NCBI GenBank assembly: GCA_020630835.1
Contig: JAHDIL010000001.1
Span: 2,239-20,192, forward strand
Reading direction: 5' to 3'
Length of the DNA: 17,954 nucleotides
Source: Verrucomicrobiota bacterium
Lineage (GTDB): Bacteria > Verrucomicrobiota > Verrucomicrobiia > Verrucomicrobiales > DEV007
The notes under the pieces were generated by a model. The model had not been told where the DNA came from. It did no database searches and saw nothing but the letters and a program-made list of their open reading frames with translations. Shown piece by piece: positions 9,266-17,904 of this stretch. A program made the position numbers and the translations under genes. Positions within the stretch are counted from its first letter, which is position 1. Every line of letters starts with the position of its first letter.

Positions 9266-9281
9266 TTATTAGAGTCTAATT

Positions 9282-10352
9282 ATGGCAAAAACAGGTTACG
9301 ACTACGCTCCCTCTTCCAAGGCTCTCCCTCCGGTTGTGTCAGATGGTGAATTTGTGTTCTCCGTTACGGGGTTGGATCATGGGCACATCTTTGGCCAGAC
9401 GAACGGCTTGTTGGATGCTGGTGCTACTTTGAAATATGTTTATGATGCGGATGCTGCTAAGGTAGATGATTTCCTCAAACGCTTCCCTCAGGCCAGGGCC
9501 GCATCATCGTTGGAGCAGATCCTTGACGATGAAGAGACACAGCTAGTGGCCTCAGCAAGTATTCCTTGCGATCGTGGACCATTGGGCATCGCTGTGATGC
9601 GGGCTGGAAAGCATTACTTTACTGACAAAAGCCCTTTCACCACTCTTGAGCAGTTAGCCGAAGCTCGGGAAGTCTGTGCCGCTACTGGCCAGCGCTACAT
9701 GGTCTATTATAGTGAGCGCCTTCACAATGAGTCCTCTATGAAGGCTACTGAGCTTATCCAGCAGGGAGCCATAGGCAAAGTGCTGCATGTCACGAACCTG
9801 GCGCCGCACCGAATGTCTCGCGCAGCCCGCCCGAGCTGGTTTTTTGAGAAGGATAAGTTTGGCGGAATCCTCACCGACATAGGTTCTCATCAATTCGAGC
9901 AATTTCTTACTTTTGCTGGCGCTGAGGATGGGGTGGTCGAATCCGCGCGCGTGGCGAATTTCACGGCCCCTGAGTTTCCTGAATTCGAGGACTTCGGTGA
10001 GGCGTCGATTACGCTCGACACTGGCGCATCTTGCTACTGCCGTCTTGACTGGCTGACACCGGATGGCTTGCGCACTTGGGGGGATGGGCGCGTCTTTATT
10101 GTGGGCACGGAGGGAACGATCGAGATTCGCAAATATATAATCCTGGCGCGTCAGGAGCCGGCTAACAAGATCTTCCTGGTGAATCAAGAGGGTGAGCAGG
10201 AGATTGATTGTGATGGAACGACAGGCTTTCCGTTTTTCAATGAAATGATCCTGGACTTGATAAACGGAACAGAAACGGCCATGACGCAGGCTCATATCTT
10301 TAAGGCCGCGGAGTTATCCATGCAGGCCCAGAAGATGGCTGATCAAGGATGA
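9282..10352 (+). CDS. Gfo/Idh/MocA-family oxidoreductase
   Basis: This 356-residue cytoplasmic protein has no signal peptide. The N-terminal Rossmann half (about 25-145) begins FSVTGLDHGHIFGQTNGLLDAGATLKYVYDADAAK, followed by LVASASIPCDRGPLGIAVMRAGKHYFTDKSPFTT. The family's EKP lysine appears as DKSP with K116. The C-terminal half has GGILTDIGSHQFEQFL, supplying the D199...H203 pair of the D.G.H signature. The usual GxGxxG NAD loop is degenerate (TGLDHGH). By family it is an NAD(P)-dependent dehydrogenase of a sugar, inositol or similar hydroxyl compound; the substrate is not identifiable. The ATG at 9282 gives a normal N-terminus, though without a clear Shine-Dalgarno site. The aminotransferase gene starts 109 nt downstream, and the two may form a transcript. 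Confidence 0.85.
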   Translation: MAKTGYDYAPSSKALPPVVSDGEFVFSVTGLDHGHIFGQTNGLLDAGATLKYVYDADAAKVDDFLKRFPQARAASSLEQILDDEETQLVASASIPCDRGPLGIAVMRAGKHYFTDKSPFTTLEQLAEAREVCAATGQRYMVYYSERLHNESSMKATELIQQGAIGKVLHVTNLAPHRMSRAARPSWFFEKDKFGGILTDIGSHQFEQFLTFAGAEDGVVESARVANFTAPEFPEFEDFGEASITLDTGASCYCRLDWLTPDGLRTWGDGRVFIVGTEGTIEIRKYIILARQEPANKIFLVNQEGEQEIDCDGTTGFPFFNEMILDLINGTETAMTQAHIFKAAELSMQAQKMADQG

Positions 10353-10461
10353 GGCAGCACCTAGGCTGACTGGTTCCTTGGCGGCGCATAGCCGTTACGT
10401 GCTTCAAAGGAGTTGCTTTTCCTCTCTAGCGGTCAATGATCTGGGCCGTTCCCCTTTTTTT

Positions 10462-11349
10462 ATGAGTGATCAGCCTTTGCAAGTTCTTATCGATGGGTCC
10501 TTCTATTCGGAGGCTGAAGCCAAAATTTCAGTGTTCGATCATGGATTACTGTATGGTGACGGCGTTTTCGAGGGCATTCGCTTTTACAATGATCGTGTTT
10601 TTCGATTGGATGAGCATATCGATCGTCTCTACGATTCGGCGAAAGCTATCCACCTAGATATAAAAATTTCACGCGAGCAGATGGCCGAGCAGGTGGTTCG
10701 CACCATCGCGGAGAATACATTGCACGATGGTTACGTGCGACTCGTGGTTACCCGGGGAGCTGGTGGGTTGGGGCTCAACCCCTACCTTTGTGAGACGCCA
10801 TCGATCATCGTTATCGCGTCTACCATCTCACTGTATCCAGCTGAAAAATACGAGAAGGGTCTCATCCTCGCCACCTGCGCGACGCGTCGCCCGACTCATG
10901 ACTCTCTCTCGCCTCTTGTCAAGTCGCTCAACTATCTGAGCAATGTCATGGCAAAGGTGGAGGCCATTGCTTCGGGTGCTGAGGAGGGTGTCATGCTTAA
11001 TACAGCTGGGTATGTAGCCGAATGCACAGGCGATAATATTTTTGTGGTTAAGGACGGGAAAATTACCACGCCGACGGTGCCTTCAGGCTCTCTGGATGGT
11101 ATCACACGGCGTGCCGTAATTGAGCTGGCAGCAGAGGCTGGCTATGAGTTGTCAGAGGTGCAAATGAGTCGTTACGATTTATATACGGCGGATGAGCTCT
11201 TTCTTACCGGCACAGCTGCTGAAGTCGTCCCGGTTGCCGAATATGACAAGCGTGTCATCGGTGCAGGTGAGCCAGGGGTTGTAACCAAAGATTTGATTCT
11301 CCGCTTCCGCGATCTTGTTCAGAACAGCGGGACTCCGATATACGGGTAA
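10462..11349 (+). CDS. ilvE: Class IV aminotransferase, probably branched-chain (IlvE)
   Basis: This 295-residue PLP enzyme should transfer amino groups between branched-chain amino acids and 2-oxoglutarate in the last step of Val/Leu/Ile synthesis. Class IV motifs: FDHGLLYGDGVFEGIRFYNDRVFRLDEHIDRL (25-56), RLVVTRG (93-99), VKSLNYLSNVMAKVEA with PLP lysine K154, AECTGDNIFVVKDGKI (186-201, E187), PSGSLDGITR (207-216) and ELFLTGTAAEVVPV. The length matches the short archaeal/bacterial IlvE class (about 290-310). A D-amino acid or aminodeoxychorismate specificity cannot be fully ruled out, but the GTAAEV and LNPY features favour IlvE. The start is placed at ATG 10462, giving MSDQPLQVLIDG; a TTG at 10378 would add 28 residues without family resemblance. 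The start follows a pyrimidine-rich tract with no clear Shine-Dalgarno site. Confidence 0.9.
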   Translation: MSDQPLQVLIDGSFYSEAEAKISVFDHGLLYGDGVFEGIRFYNDRVFRLDEHIDRLYDSAKAIHLDIKISREQMAEQVVRTIAENTLHDGYVRLVVTRGAGGLGLNPYLCETPSIIVIASTISLYPAEKYEKGLILATCATRRPTHDSLSPLVKSLNYLSNVMAKVEAIASGAEEGVMLNTAGYVAECTGDNIFVVKDGKITTPTVPSGSLDGITRRAVIELAAEAGYELSEVQMSRYDLYTADELFLTGTAAEVVPVAEYDKRVIGAGEPGVVTKDLILRFRDLVQNSGTPIYG

Positions 11350-11427
11350 GCTTATTGCTGCCGCGGTGGTAGCTAGTGCAATTGAGGGGTTGCGATTTCT
11401 CTGCTCGCTACGTAGTTGGTAGAGAAT

Positions 11428-12147
11428 ATGAGCGCCGCCGTGTGGACATCATGTGTCGCCTGCGATAATGGGCAGGCAGATTTCTTTTACTCTTTCTGCG
11501 AGCAGGGAGTGGAAAAGAAATTCCCTTTGTGTCGAAGCTGTGCTGAGGCCTTTGGAGCTTATGACGAGACGGCGTATGATCTGCGTCAAAAGTTGGAAGC
11601 AGCGGGCGTATCACCACTCTCTGAGCCGATTACTATGAAAGATGAGTCGTCCTGTCCCTCCTGCGGTTTCACCCAGAGCGATTTTAAGAGAACGGGCCGC
11701 TTTGGGTGTGCCCACTGCTATGGCGTTTTTGATGAGGGTTTGGAGTCTCTCCTCGATGCGATGCACGGCCATACGGAGCACACTGGTAAGTCACCGCAGA
11801 GTTTCGACTCTGGGCTATCATCACAAGCTCCTGTGGCGCCACCAGAGGGTGTTCGAGAGCTCGAACTCTTCGAGGATCTTCCACAAGAAGAGCTTGAGAG
11901 TCTTGTGATGGGAGAAGAGTTGGCAGGTTTGATCGAAGAGGTGACTGAAGAAGCCGGCGAGGTCGCTCCGTCACAGGAGGGTGGGATTGATGAAGATCTA
12001 CTTTTTGACCCAGACCTAGTCGAGGAAGACTCTCCGGAAACGATTGCCGAGCTCAGTCTTGAGGAGCAGTTGAATAAAGCCATCCTGGAGGAGCGCTATG
12101 AAGATGCGGCGAAATTGCGTGATCTGATCGATAATGAAACTGACTGA
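11428..12147 (+). CDS. mcsA: McsA-like zinc-finger and UVR-motif protein
   Basis: This 239-residue cytoplasmic protein is the likely activator of the arginine kinase McsB encoded next. Four CxxC pairs are visible: C9/C12, C35/C38, C76/C79 and C94/C97, the McsA zinc-binding pattern. A UVR motif closes the protein at about 210-235 (LSLEEQLNKAILEERYEDAAKLRDLID). McsA of Firmicutes is about 180 residues; the excess is an acidic, probably disordered linker at about 115-208, rich in Glu and Asp, between fingers and UVR. The start at ATG 11428 (MSAAVWTSC) is preferred over TTG 11416, four codons upstream. mcsB starts 79 nt downstream. Position and motif set make the assignment firm, although the linker is unlike the reference proteins. 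Confidence 0.85.
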   Translation: MSAAVWTSCVACDNGQADFFYSFCEQGVEKKFPLCRSCAEAFGAYDETAYDLRQKLEAAGVSPLSEPITMKDESSCPSCGFTQSDFKRTGRFGCAHCYGVFDEGLESLLDAMHGHTEHTGKSPQSFDSGLSSQAPVAPPEGVRELELFEDLPQEELESLVMGEELAGLIEEVTEEAGEVAPSQEGGIDEDLLFDPDLVEEDSPETIAELSLEEQLNKAILEERYEDAAKLRDLIDNETD

Positions 12148-12209
12148 GCCCTTTGCTATGCTATAGGATTGAGAGAGCGGTTTGGCCCTCTTTCTGCTGC
12201 TTCTTTACC

Positions 12210-12214
12210 GGAGG
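12210..12214 (+). promoter_or_regulatory. Shine-Dalgarno site deciding the mcsB start
   Basis: GGAGG lies 12 nt before ATG 12227 and 15 nt before ATG 12230. It lies inside the longer frame that opens at TTG 12182, so that upstream start, which would add a hydrophobic 15-residue leader, is unlikely for a cytoplasmic kinase. Confidence 0.6.
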
Positions 12215-12226
12215 TCTCTTTGCCCC

Positions 12227-13339
12227 ATGATGCGTTTTTCTACCCTTCACAACAAGCAACCCGAATGGATGCGAAGTTCCGGGCCTCAGAGCGAAATCGT
12301 CATCACGAGTCGTGTTCGGCTGGCTAGGAATTTGGCACATCATGCTTTTCCGGGTTGGGCGGAACCACGAGAAAGGGAAGAGGTCATGGATACGATACTG
12401 CCTGCACTCGAGCAGCTAGGCGAGATGAAAGAAGCTTTTTCATCCGACATGAAAGACCTGAGCCCTATCGAAAAGCAGGTCCTCGTTGAGAGGCACCTGA
12501 TCAGCCGAGAGCATGCGGCGAAGAGTTCGGGCAGTGCCTCTGTCATGAATCGCCCTCAGACCATCAGTATCATGGTCAACGAGGAGGATCATTTGCGGCT
12601 TCAATCCGTGCGTCCCGGCCTGCAGCTTCATTCGGCTTATAGCGCGTTATCGGATTTGGACACTGAGTTGGAAGACTCCGTCACATATGCCTTTGATGCA
12701 AAGTATGGCTATCTCACCGCATGCCCGACGAATTTAGGGACCGGAATGCGTGCCTCCGCGATGCTTCATCTGCCTGGGCTCGTATTAAGTGATCAAATCA
12801 ATCAGACGATCCAGGGGGCGAATAAAATTGGTTTGGCTGTGCGCGGTCTCTATGGCGAAGGGTCAGAGGCTCTGGCTAATCTCTTTCAGATATCGAATCA
12901 GACGACGTTGGGGCAGGCGGAAGACGAGATCATCTCCCAGTTGGACCGGGTCATCCTCCAACTCATCGAGAATGAGAAGAATGCGCGCTACAAGTTGCTA
13001 GAAGACCACAAGAGTATGGTCCAAGATCAAGTGGGTCGGGCCTACGCTATCTTAAAATACGCTCACATCATTTCCTCCAAGGAGGCGCTGAACTGCATTT
13101 CCATGATCCGCTTCGGCTGTGATTTGGGGGTGTTCGCTGATGAAGAAAAGGAATCTATTAATGTGTTGCTGACAAGAATTCAGCCAGCGCACTTACAAAT
13201 GGCTGCTAAGCGTAAACTATCTTCAGAAGAACGTGATTGTTTGCGTGCTGAGATCATTCAGTCGTCATTATTTCAACTGACGCCGCCCGATTTCAGCGAT
13301 ATATTAAATTTAGGAAAGGAGAACCGAGAAGATGAATAA
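12227..13339 (+). CDS. mcsB: Protein arginine kinase McsB
   Basis: This 370-residue kinase of the phosphagen-kinase fold phosphorylates arginines on misfolded or regulatory proteins, marking them for ClpCP. Motifs: SRVRLARN (28-35, ATP phosphate contacts), NEEDHLRLQSVRPG (118-131, with the catalytic acidic residues), TACPTNLGTGMRAS (165-177, catalytic-loop C166), and RGLYGEG (206-212). An RDxxRA element, RDCLRA at 336-341, matches the allosteric phosphoarginine-binding motif that separates McsB from creatine and arginine kinases. The length is close to the roughly 360 residues of Bacillus McsB. The start ATG 12227 follows GGAGG at 12210-12214; an ATG directly after it at 12230 is equally possible. 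The last 8 nt overlap clpC, so the two are almost surely translationally coupled. Confidence 0.95.
   Translation: MMRFSTLHNKQPEWMRSSGPQSEIVITSRVRLARNLAHHAFPGWAEPREREEVMDTILPALEQLGEMKEAFSSDMKDLSPIEKQVLVERHLISREHAAKSSGSASVMNRPQTISIMVNEEDHLRLQSVRPGLQLHSAYSALSDLDTELEDSVTYAFDAKYGYLTACPTNLGTGMRASAMLHLPGLVLSDQINQTIQGANKIGLAVRGLYGEGSEALANLFQISNQTTLGQAEDEIISQLDRVILQLIENEKNARYKLLEDHKSMVQDQVGRAYAILKYAHIISSKEALNCISMIRFGCDLGVFADEEKESINVLLTRIQPAHLQMAAKRKLSSEERDCLRAEIIQSSLFQLTPPDFSDILNLGKENREDE
13315..13321 (+). promoter_or_regulatory. clpC ribosome binding site inside mcsB
   Basis: AAAGGAG sits 10 nt before the clpC ATG at 13332 and within the last codons of mcsB. It is one of the best Shine-Dalgarno matches in the window. 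It supports the 13332 start and independent initiation on clpC in addition to coupling. Confidence 0.6.
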
Positions 13340-15854
13340 TTTTACCCCGAGAGCACAACAGGTTTTGGCCTTGGCCCGCAAGGAGGCCGATCGATTTAAT
13401 CACAACTACGTGGGCACGGAGCACCTGCTTCTAGGCCTTATCAAGTTGGGGCAAGGAGTCGCTGTCAATGTTCTGCAGAAGATGAGCCTCGATTTGGAAA
13501 CCGTCCGAATGGAGGTCGAAAAGCAGGTCGGGAATGGGCCAGAGACCAAGATGGTTGGAAACATACCATACACTCCGCGCGTGAAAAAAGTGCTCGCCCT
13601 TGCCGGACGTGAGGCAAAGGCGCTCAATCACAGCTATGTAGGCACAGAGCATATCTTGCTAGGGCTACTTCGGGAGGGAGATGGAGTAGCAGCCCGCGTG
13701 CTCAAGAACCTCGACGTTGATATCGAAAACACCCGCACCGAAATTTTGCGTGAGCTGGACCCGAACTTTACGGGTGGTGAGGGAGATGAGGAAGAAGTGG
13801 GTGACTTTGAGGAAGCTTCTGCTGGTTCAGGAAACCGCAAGGAGGGTAAGACTCCTGCGCTTAAGGCCTTTGGACGGGACCTTACTGAGTTGGCTAACGA
13901 GGGAGACTTAGACCCAGTGATTGGACGCGCGGAAGAAATCGAACGCGTTATCCAGATTCTTTGTCGGCGCACGAAGAACAATCCTGTTCTCATTGGGGAG
14001 GCGGGAGTCGGCAAAACGGCCATCGCGGAGGGGTTGGCGCAAGAGATTGGTATGGGTAATGTCCCAGAAATTTTGCGGGACAAGCGCGTCATTACCTTGG
14101 ATCTCGCTCTGATGGTTGCTGGCACAAAATACCGTGGACAATTCGAGGAGCGCATTAAGGCGGTGATGGATGAAATCAAAAAGGCTAAGAATGTCATTCT
14201 GTTTATTGATGAGCTGCACACTATTGTCGGAGCTGGGTCTGCGGAAGGCGCCATGGATGCATCTAACATCATCAAACCTGCCCTTAGTCGAGGTGAGCTG
14301 CAGTGTATCGGTGCGACCACGATGAACGAATATCGCAAGTTTATCGAAAAAGATGCTGCCCTCGAGCGCCGTTTTCAGCAGGTTAAAGTGGAAGAGCCCT
14401 CGGTCGAAGACGCCATACTTATCCTTCAGGGACTTCAGTCAAAATACGAAGCCCACCACAAGGTGACTTATGCAGAAGAAGCCATTGAGGCTTGTGTGAA
14501 ACTTTCCTCGCGCTACCTGACAGGACGTTTTCTGCCAGACAAGGCGATCGACATACTTGATGAAGCAGGCGCCCGTGCGCGCATTGCATCGATGACTCGT
14601 CCTCGCAGTATCAAAGATCTAGAGGATGAGATCGAAGATATTGTCGCCGAAAAAGAGGCGGCCATTAAAGATCAGGACTTTGAGAACGCCGCCGCTCTCC
14701 GCGATCAGGAGAAAACGAAGCGTCAGGAGATGGAAGAAAAACTGGAGACCTGGAAGGCATCCAGCGAGGAGACTATCGTAGACATCGTCGATGACGATAT
14801 CATGTCTGTCGTTGCTAAGTGGACCGGGGTCCCGCTCCAGCGAATGGAGGAAAAAGAGGCGGAGAAGTTGCTCAAGATGGAGGACGAACTTAAAAGCCGC
14901 GTCATTGGTCAGGATGAAGCCGTTACCGCCATTTCAAAAGCTTTGCGTCGCTCTCGTGCTGATTTGAAGGATCCTCGTCGCCCAATCGGATCGTTTATCT
15001 TCCTAGGGCCCACCGGAGTGGGTAAGACCTATCTAGCTCGCAATCTTGCTGAGTTCATGTTTGGTGATCGCGAGGCGCTCATCCAGATCGACATGTCGGA
15101 ATACATGGAGAAGTTCACGAGCAGTCGTTTGATAGGATCTCCTCCAGGATATGTCGGATATGAGGAGGGCGGCCAGCTTTCGGAGGCAGTTCGCCGCCGT
15201 CCCTACTCCGTCGTTCTTTTCGATGAGATTGAGAAAGCCCACCCGGATGTGATGAATCTTATGCTTCAAGTTCTTGAGGAGGGGATGATCACGGACAGCC
15301 TCGGCCGAAAGATCGACTTCCGGAACACCATTATTATTCTCACCTCGAATGTGGGTGCTGAGTTGATCAAAAAGCAGATTACGGTTGGCTTTGGATCAAT
15401 GGGCAAAGGCGAGGATGGTGACTACGACAACATGCGGGAGAAGATTCTTGATCGCGCAAAAGAAGTCTTCAAACCAGAGTTTCTCAATCGACTAGATGGC
15501 CAGATTGTTTTCCATGTTCTTGAGAAAGAAAACCTTATTAAGATCGTCGAGTTGGAAATTACGGCTGTTTTGGAGCGCCTTGCTGAGAAGAACATTCATC
15601 TTAAGCTTGATAAGAAGGCGAAGGAATTCCTCATCGAAAAGGGTTACGACCCTGATTATGGCGCTCGCCCTATGAGGCGTGCCGTCGAACAACATATGGA
15701 AGATCCTCTAGCAGAAATGCTTCTACGCAACGAGGTGGGCGAGGGGATGCTTGTCAAAGTGACTCACCACAAAGGGGGTGAGCAGCTTATCTTTCGTCCA
15801 GAGGACGTTGATACCGATGAAACTCCAGAAAAAGTTGGCTCCGTTGAGGGCTAG
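13332..15854 (+). CDS. clpC: ATP-dependent Clp protease ATP-binding subunit ClpC
   Basis: This 840-residue Hsp100 AAA+ unfoldase feeds substrates to the ClpP peptidase. It has two N-domain repeats ([16 protein letters not shown] near 5-20 and [16 protein letters not shown] near 81-96, each followed by [12 protein letters not shown] or [12 protein letters not shown]). The first AAA+ module has Walker A GEAGVGKT (222-229) and Walker B VILFIDE (288-294). A UVR-type middle region follows ([22 protein letters not shown]). The second AAA+ module has Walker A GPTGVGKT (559-566), the [19 protein letters not shown] pore segment and the C-terminal [14 protein letters not shown] motif. N repeats plus a UVR middle domain identify ClpC and exclude ClpB or ClpA. 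It is last in the mcsA-mcsB-clpC cluster and is followed by a hairpin plus T-run. No ctsR lies upstream. Confidence 0.97.
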   Translation: MNNFTPRAQQVLALARKEADRFNHNYVGTEHLLLGLIKLGQGVAVNVLQKMSLDLETVRMEVEKQVGNGPETKMVGNIPYTPRVKKVLALAGREAKALNHSYVGTEHILLGLLREGDGVAARVLKNLDVDIENTRTEILRELDPNFTGGEGDEEEVGDFEEASAGSGNRKEGKTPALKAFGRDLTELANEGDLDPVIGRAEEIERVIQILCRRTKNNPVLIGEAGVGKTAIAEGLAQEIGMGNVPEILRDKRVITLDLALMVAGTKYRGQFEERIKAVMDEIKKAKNVILFIDELHTIVGAGSAEGAMDASNIIKPALSRGELQCIGATTMNEYRKFIEKDAALERRFQQVKVEEPSVEDAILILQGLQSKYEAHHKVTYAEEAIEACVKLSSRYLTGRFLPDKAIDILDEAGARARIASMTRPRSIKDLEDEIEDIVAEKEAAIKDQDFENAAALRDQEKTKRQEMEEKLETWKASSEETIVDIVDDDIMSVVAKWTGVPLQRMEEKEAEKLLKMEDELKSRVIGQDEAVTAISKALRRSRADLKDPRRPIGSFIFLGPTGVGKTYLARNLAEFMFGDREALIQIDMSEYMEKFTSSRLIGSPPGYVGYEEGGQLSEAVRRRPYSVVLFDEIEKAHPDVMNLMLQVLEEGMITDSLGRKIDFRNTIIILTSNVGAELIKKQITVGFGSMGKGEDGDYDNMREKILDRAKEVFKPEFLNRLDGQIVFHVLEKENLIKIVELEITAVLERLAEKNIHLKLDKKAKEFLIEKGYDPDYGARPMRRAVEQHMEDPLAEMLLRNEVGEGMLVKVTHHKGGEQLIFRPEDVDTDETPEKVGSVEG

Positions 15855-15887
15855 TCGATTGCTGCGTCAATAGACGCTATGTGAAAG

Positions 15888-15920
15888 AGGTGAATCGTCT
15901 TATGATGGTTCACCTTTTTT
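15888..15920 (+). terminator. Intrinsic terminator of clpC
   Basis: AGGTGAA (15888-15894) pairs perfectly with TTCACCT (15909-15915) across a 14-nt loop and runs into TTTTT (15916-15920). It starts 34 nt after the clpC stop. The 3' arm contains the stop codon of the convergent gene (15910-15912), so the element also lies in that gene's mRNA end. A smaller hairpin, GCGTC-AATA-GACGC, occurs just before it at 15864-15877. Confidence 0.7.
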
Positions 15921-17904
15921 CCTTTTGACGGCGCGCGGCTATATCCTTTTTGAGCCATCCGCCTTTCTGTCGCTTGTTCATGCGCTGTATCTCACTAGCA
16001 GCCTTCGCCGGGCTGATTCTCAGGTTTGCCATATCTCGGTAAACCTGATCTGCTATTCTGCGTCGACGAATAGCGTCGCCTCCATCAAGAAGCCGTTCGA
16101 TGAGGGTAAGGCATCTTTCATAAACTATACCGATCCAAGAAGAAGAGTTTTGCGTGTCATCTGTTCCTAGACTCGATTTTATGCCATCCAGCGCCTTCAC
16201 CATCGTTGATTCGATAAGCTCCAGTTGCTCGCGTATGCCGCGGTCTTTAGGGACATGCTGTTCAGTTGCCACTCTAATCGCGTCCTGAACTTCTTCCTCA
16301 CAGAGTAAACCGTAATCTGCGAAGGAGCTTAGGGCGGATAGACCCTCGCGAGCCATTTTTAGTTTTTTGCTCTTAATCTTGTGACAGGCATTATAACAAA
16401 GATCCCATGCTTGAAAGCGATAGACAAAGTCTAGTCCAGTTCCCTTAATGTTCTGCATGCCCATCACTTTGTGGGTATAGCCAGGAGGGGTTTCGTTGAT
16501 GATCCGATTGATTGTTTGGTCCCCGGTTGAGAAATAGTCTTGCACGATGATAAACTTTCTTTCGAACCAAGATCTGAGTTGGGACTTCGCTTTGCTCATC
16601 CAGGCATCGTTAGTCGAAACTGTCGAGGCTAGCGCTTCATACTCTGAAAAAGCCTTCTCATAGAAACTGGCGAACTCAGGCTTTTCATCTCCGTCGATAA
16701 TGGCCTCTTGGTAATTTTTTAGTTCTTCTTGTGAAGTAGGTAAGCGCATTTTTAAGGTCCAGTTGCGCCAATGCTCGAGTGGAGTCATTTCAGGAGATGA
16801 AAAATCGATTTGATCTAGCACTCCGTCAAAAGATTCACGAGTGTATCCCATCATGCCCTGTAAATTAGATCCTATCAGGAATATCCGGTCTACTTCGATA
16901 TCCTCTGCAAGGATGGCTGCAAAAACGCGAGATCGAGCGATCCGATCTGCGCGATTATTGACAACAACACTCACCCAAACTCCAGACTCCTTCGTCGGGT
17001 CTTGTTGATCGAATTCAAGTCTTGTCCAGTTACCAAGTGCTCCAAAGCGTTCATTTGCAGAGCATCCATTCACAAACTGAAGTTTACGGGAGCGAATGGA
17101 TGCGGGGGCATAGACCTTCAATACACCCAAGTCAGGCACAACTCTGTCTGCCATCTCTTTTACCGAAAAGTCACCGTCCAGTGACAATTGATTCCCAAGC
17201 TCTTTCACTAACGCGATGTTATTAGGATGCTCGGCGTAAGGGAAACGATCAAGCATGTCACTCGTTAGCAGCCCTGGTTCGAGCCAGCCCACCGTTGTGA
17301 AATTAGATCCGATTTCTCGAGCGCATTGCTCGAGAATAGGCGTCATCTGTTGTTCGCTTGTTATGCAATGTCCCCCCTTTCTTATGAAGTAGGTCATCAC
17401 CTGTGGAATGTTGATGCCTGCGGGCCCCTGCAAGTCTTCATGGTCTGGGTAGGTGTTTACGATCGTCGCTATGTCATCCTTCATCCACTGGCGCTGGATG
17501 ATATTGATGTAGGATGGGGTTAATCCCATGCACTCCCACAAAAATACGTGAGATCGTAGTCTTGCGGAAAGTTGCACGATATTGACTTGTTCCCAGATAG
17601 TTGCCTTATCGTAGGGCCGAAAAAGAAACAGCTCGTGAGTCTTTCCGAATGCGTCGGCGTAGAGAAACATGGCTTCACAACCCGTTGTTTTCGAAACCAT
17701 ACGATGGCCCATAGCATTAAAGAGGGCTGCTTTTATTCGTTCTGTGCCAGACTTACCCCTGGTTCCCCATCCTCCGACGATGAGAGGAACTTGATTGCGC
17801 AGTCGAAAGAAAACTTGATTGAGGTAAACGTGACGTCCGGCAAAATAGAGAAAGGCAAAGAGCAGAAAAACAAAGAGCTGCTCTAAGCTATTTGCGTAGG
17901 CGGA
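15910..17904 (-). CDS. PgsB/CapB-like Mur-ligase-family protein; start unresolved
   Basis: The open frame runs 664 codons back from the stop at 15910-15912 to an in-frame TAG at 17905-17907. Just after the TAG comes a hydrophobic stretch (LEQLFVFLLFAFLYF, probable membrane anchor), then RNQVPLIVGGWGTRGKSGTE, with the P-loop GTRGKS encoded at 17766-17749. PgsB of Bacillus has the same order: N-terminal membrane helix, then GIRGKS. Further matches are NTYPDHEDLQGP (like NVRPDHLDVMGP), FVNGCSANE and VNNRADRIARSRVF (like MNCRPDRVDRTEQF). PgsB/CapB is the membrane-bound ATP-dependent ligase of poly-gamma-glutamate synthesis. The first ATG (17712) lies after the P-loop and cannot be the true start; no ATG, GTG or TTG exists between the TAG and the P-loop, only CTG (17865). 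The final 200 or so residues are a helical, basic extension absent from the roughly 390-residue Bacillus protein. The substrate could differ from glutamate. By eye the gene is more AT-rich than its neighbours. Confidence 0.7.
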   Translation of the reverse strand, partial: SAYANSLEQLFVFLLFAFLYFAGRHVYLNQVFFRLRNQVPLIVGGWGTRGKSGTERIKAALFNAMGHRMVSKTTGCEAMFLYADAFGKTHELFLFRPYDKATIWEQVNIVQLSARLRSHVFLWECMGLTPSYINIIQRQWMKDDIATIVNTYPDHEDLQGPAGINIPQVMTYFIRKGGHCITSEQQMTPILEQCAREIGSNFTTVGWLEPGLLTSDMLDRFPYAEHPNNIALVKELGNQLSLDGDFSVKEMADRVVPDLGVLKVYAPASIRSRKLQFVNGCSANERFGALGNWTRLEFDQQDPTKESGVWVSVVVNNRADRIARSRVFAAILAEDIEVDRIFLIGSNLQGMMGYTRESFDGVLDQIDFSSPEMTPLEHWRNWTLKMRLPTSQEELKNYQEAIIDGDEKPEFASFYEKAFSEYEALASTVSTNDAWMSKAKSQLRSWFERKFIIVQDYFSTGDQTINRIINETPPGYTHKVMGMQNIKGTGLDFVYRFQAWDLCYNACHKIKSKKLKMAREGLSALSSFADYGLLCEEEVQDAIRVATEQHVPKDRGIREQLELIESTMVKALDGIKSSLGTDDTQNSSSWIGIVYERCLTLIERLLDGGDAIRRRRIADQVYRDMANLRISPAKAASEIQRMNKRQKGGWLKKDIAARRQKEKR

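Noticed and set aside
9654-10295. 213-codon open frame on the minus strand
   Set aside because: Antisense to the Gfo/Idh gene, which has clear family motifs; nothing recognisable in this frame.
10378-10461. TTG start for the aminotransferase
   Set aside because: It would add 28 residues not found in class IV aminotransferases; ATG 10462 gives the normal N-terminus.
12182-12226. TTG start giving mcsB a hydrophobic leader
   Set aside because: The Shine-Dalgarno site at 12210-12214 is downstream of it, and McsB is cytoplasmic with its family N-terminus at ATG 12227 or 12230.
13634-14338. 234-codon Ser/Arg-rich open frame on the minus strand
   Set aside because: Antisense to the highly conserved first AAA+ module of clpC; composition is that of a reverse-frame shadow.
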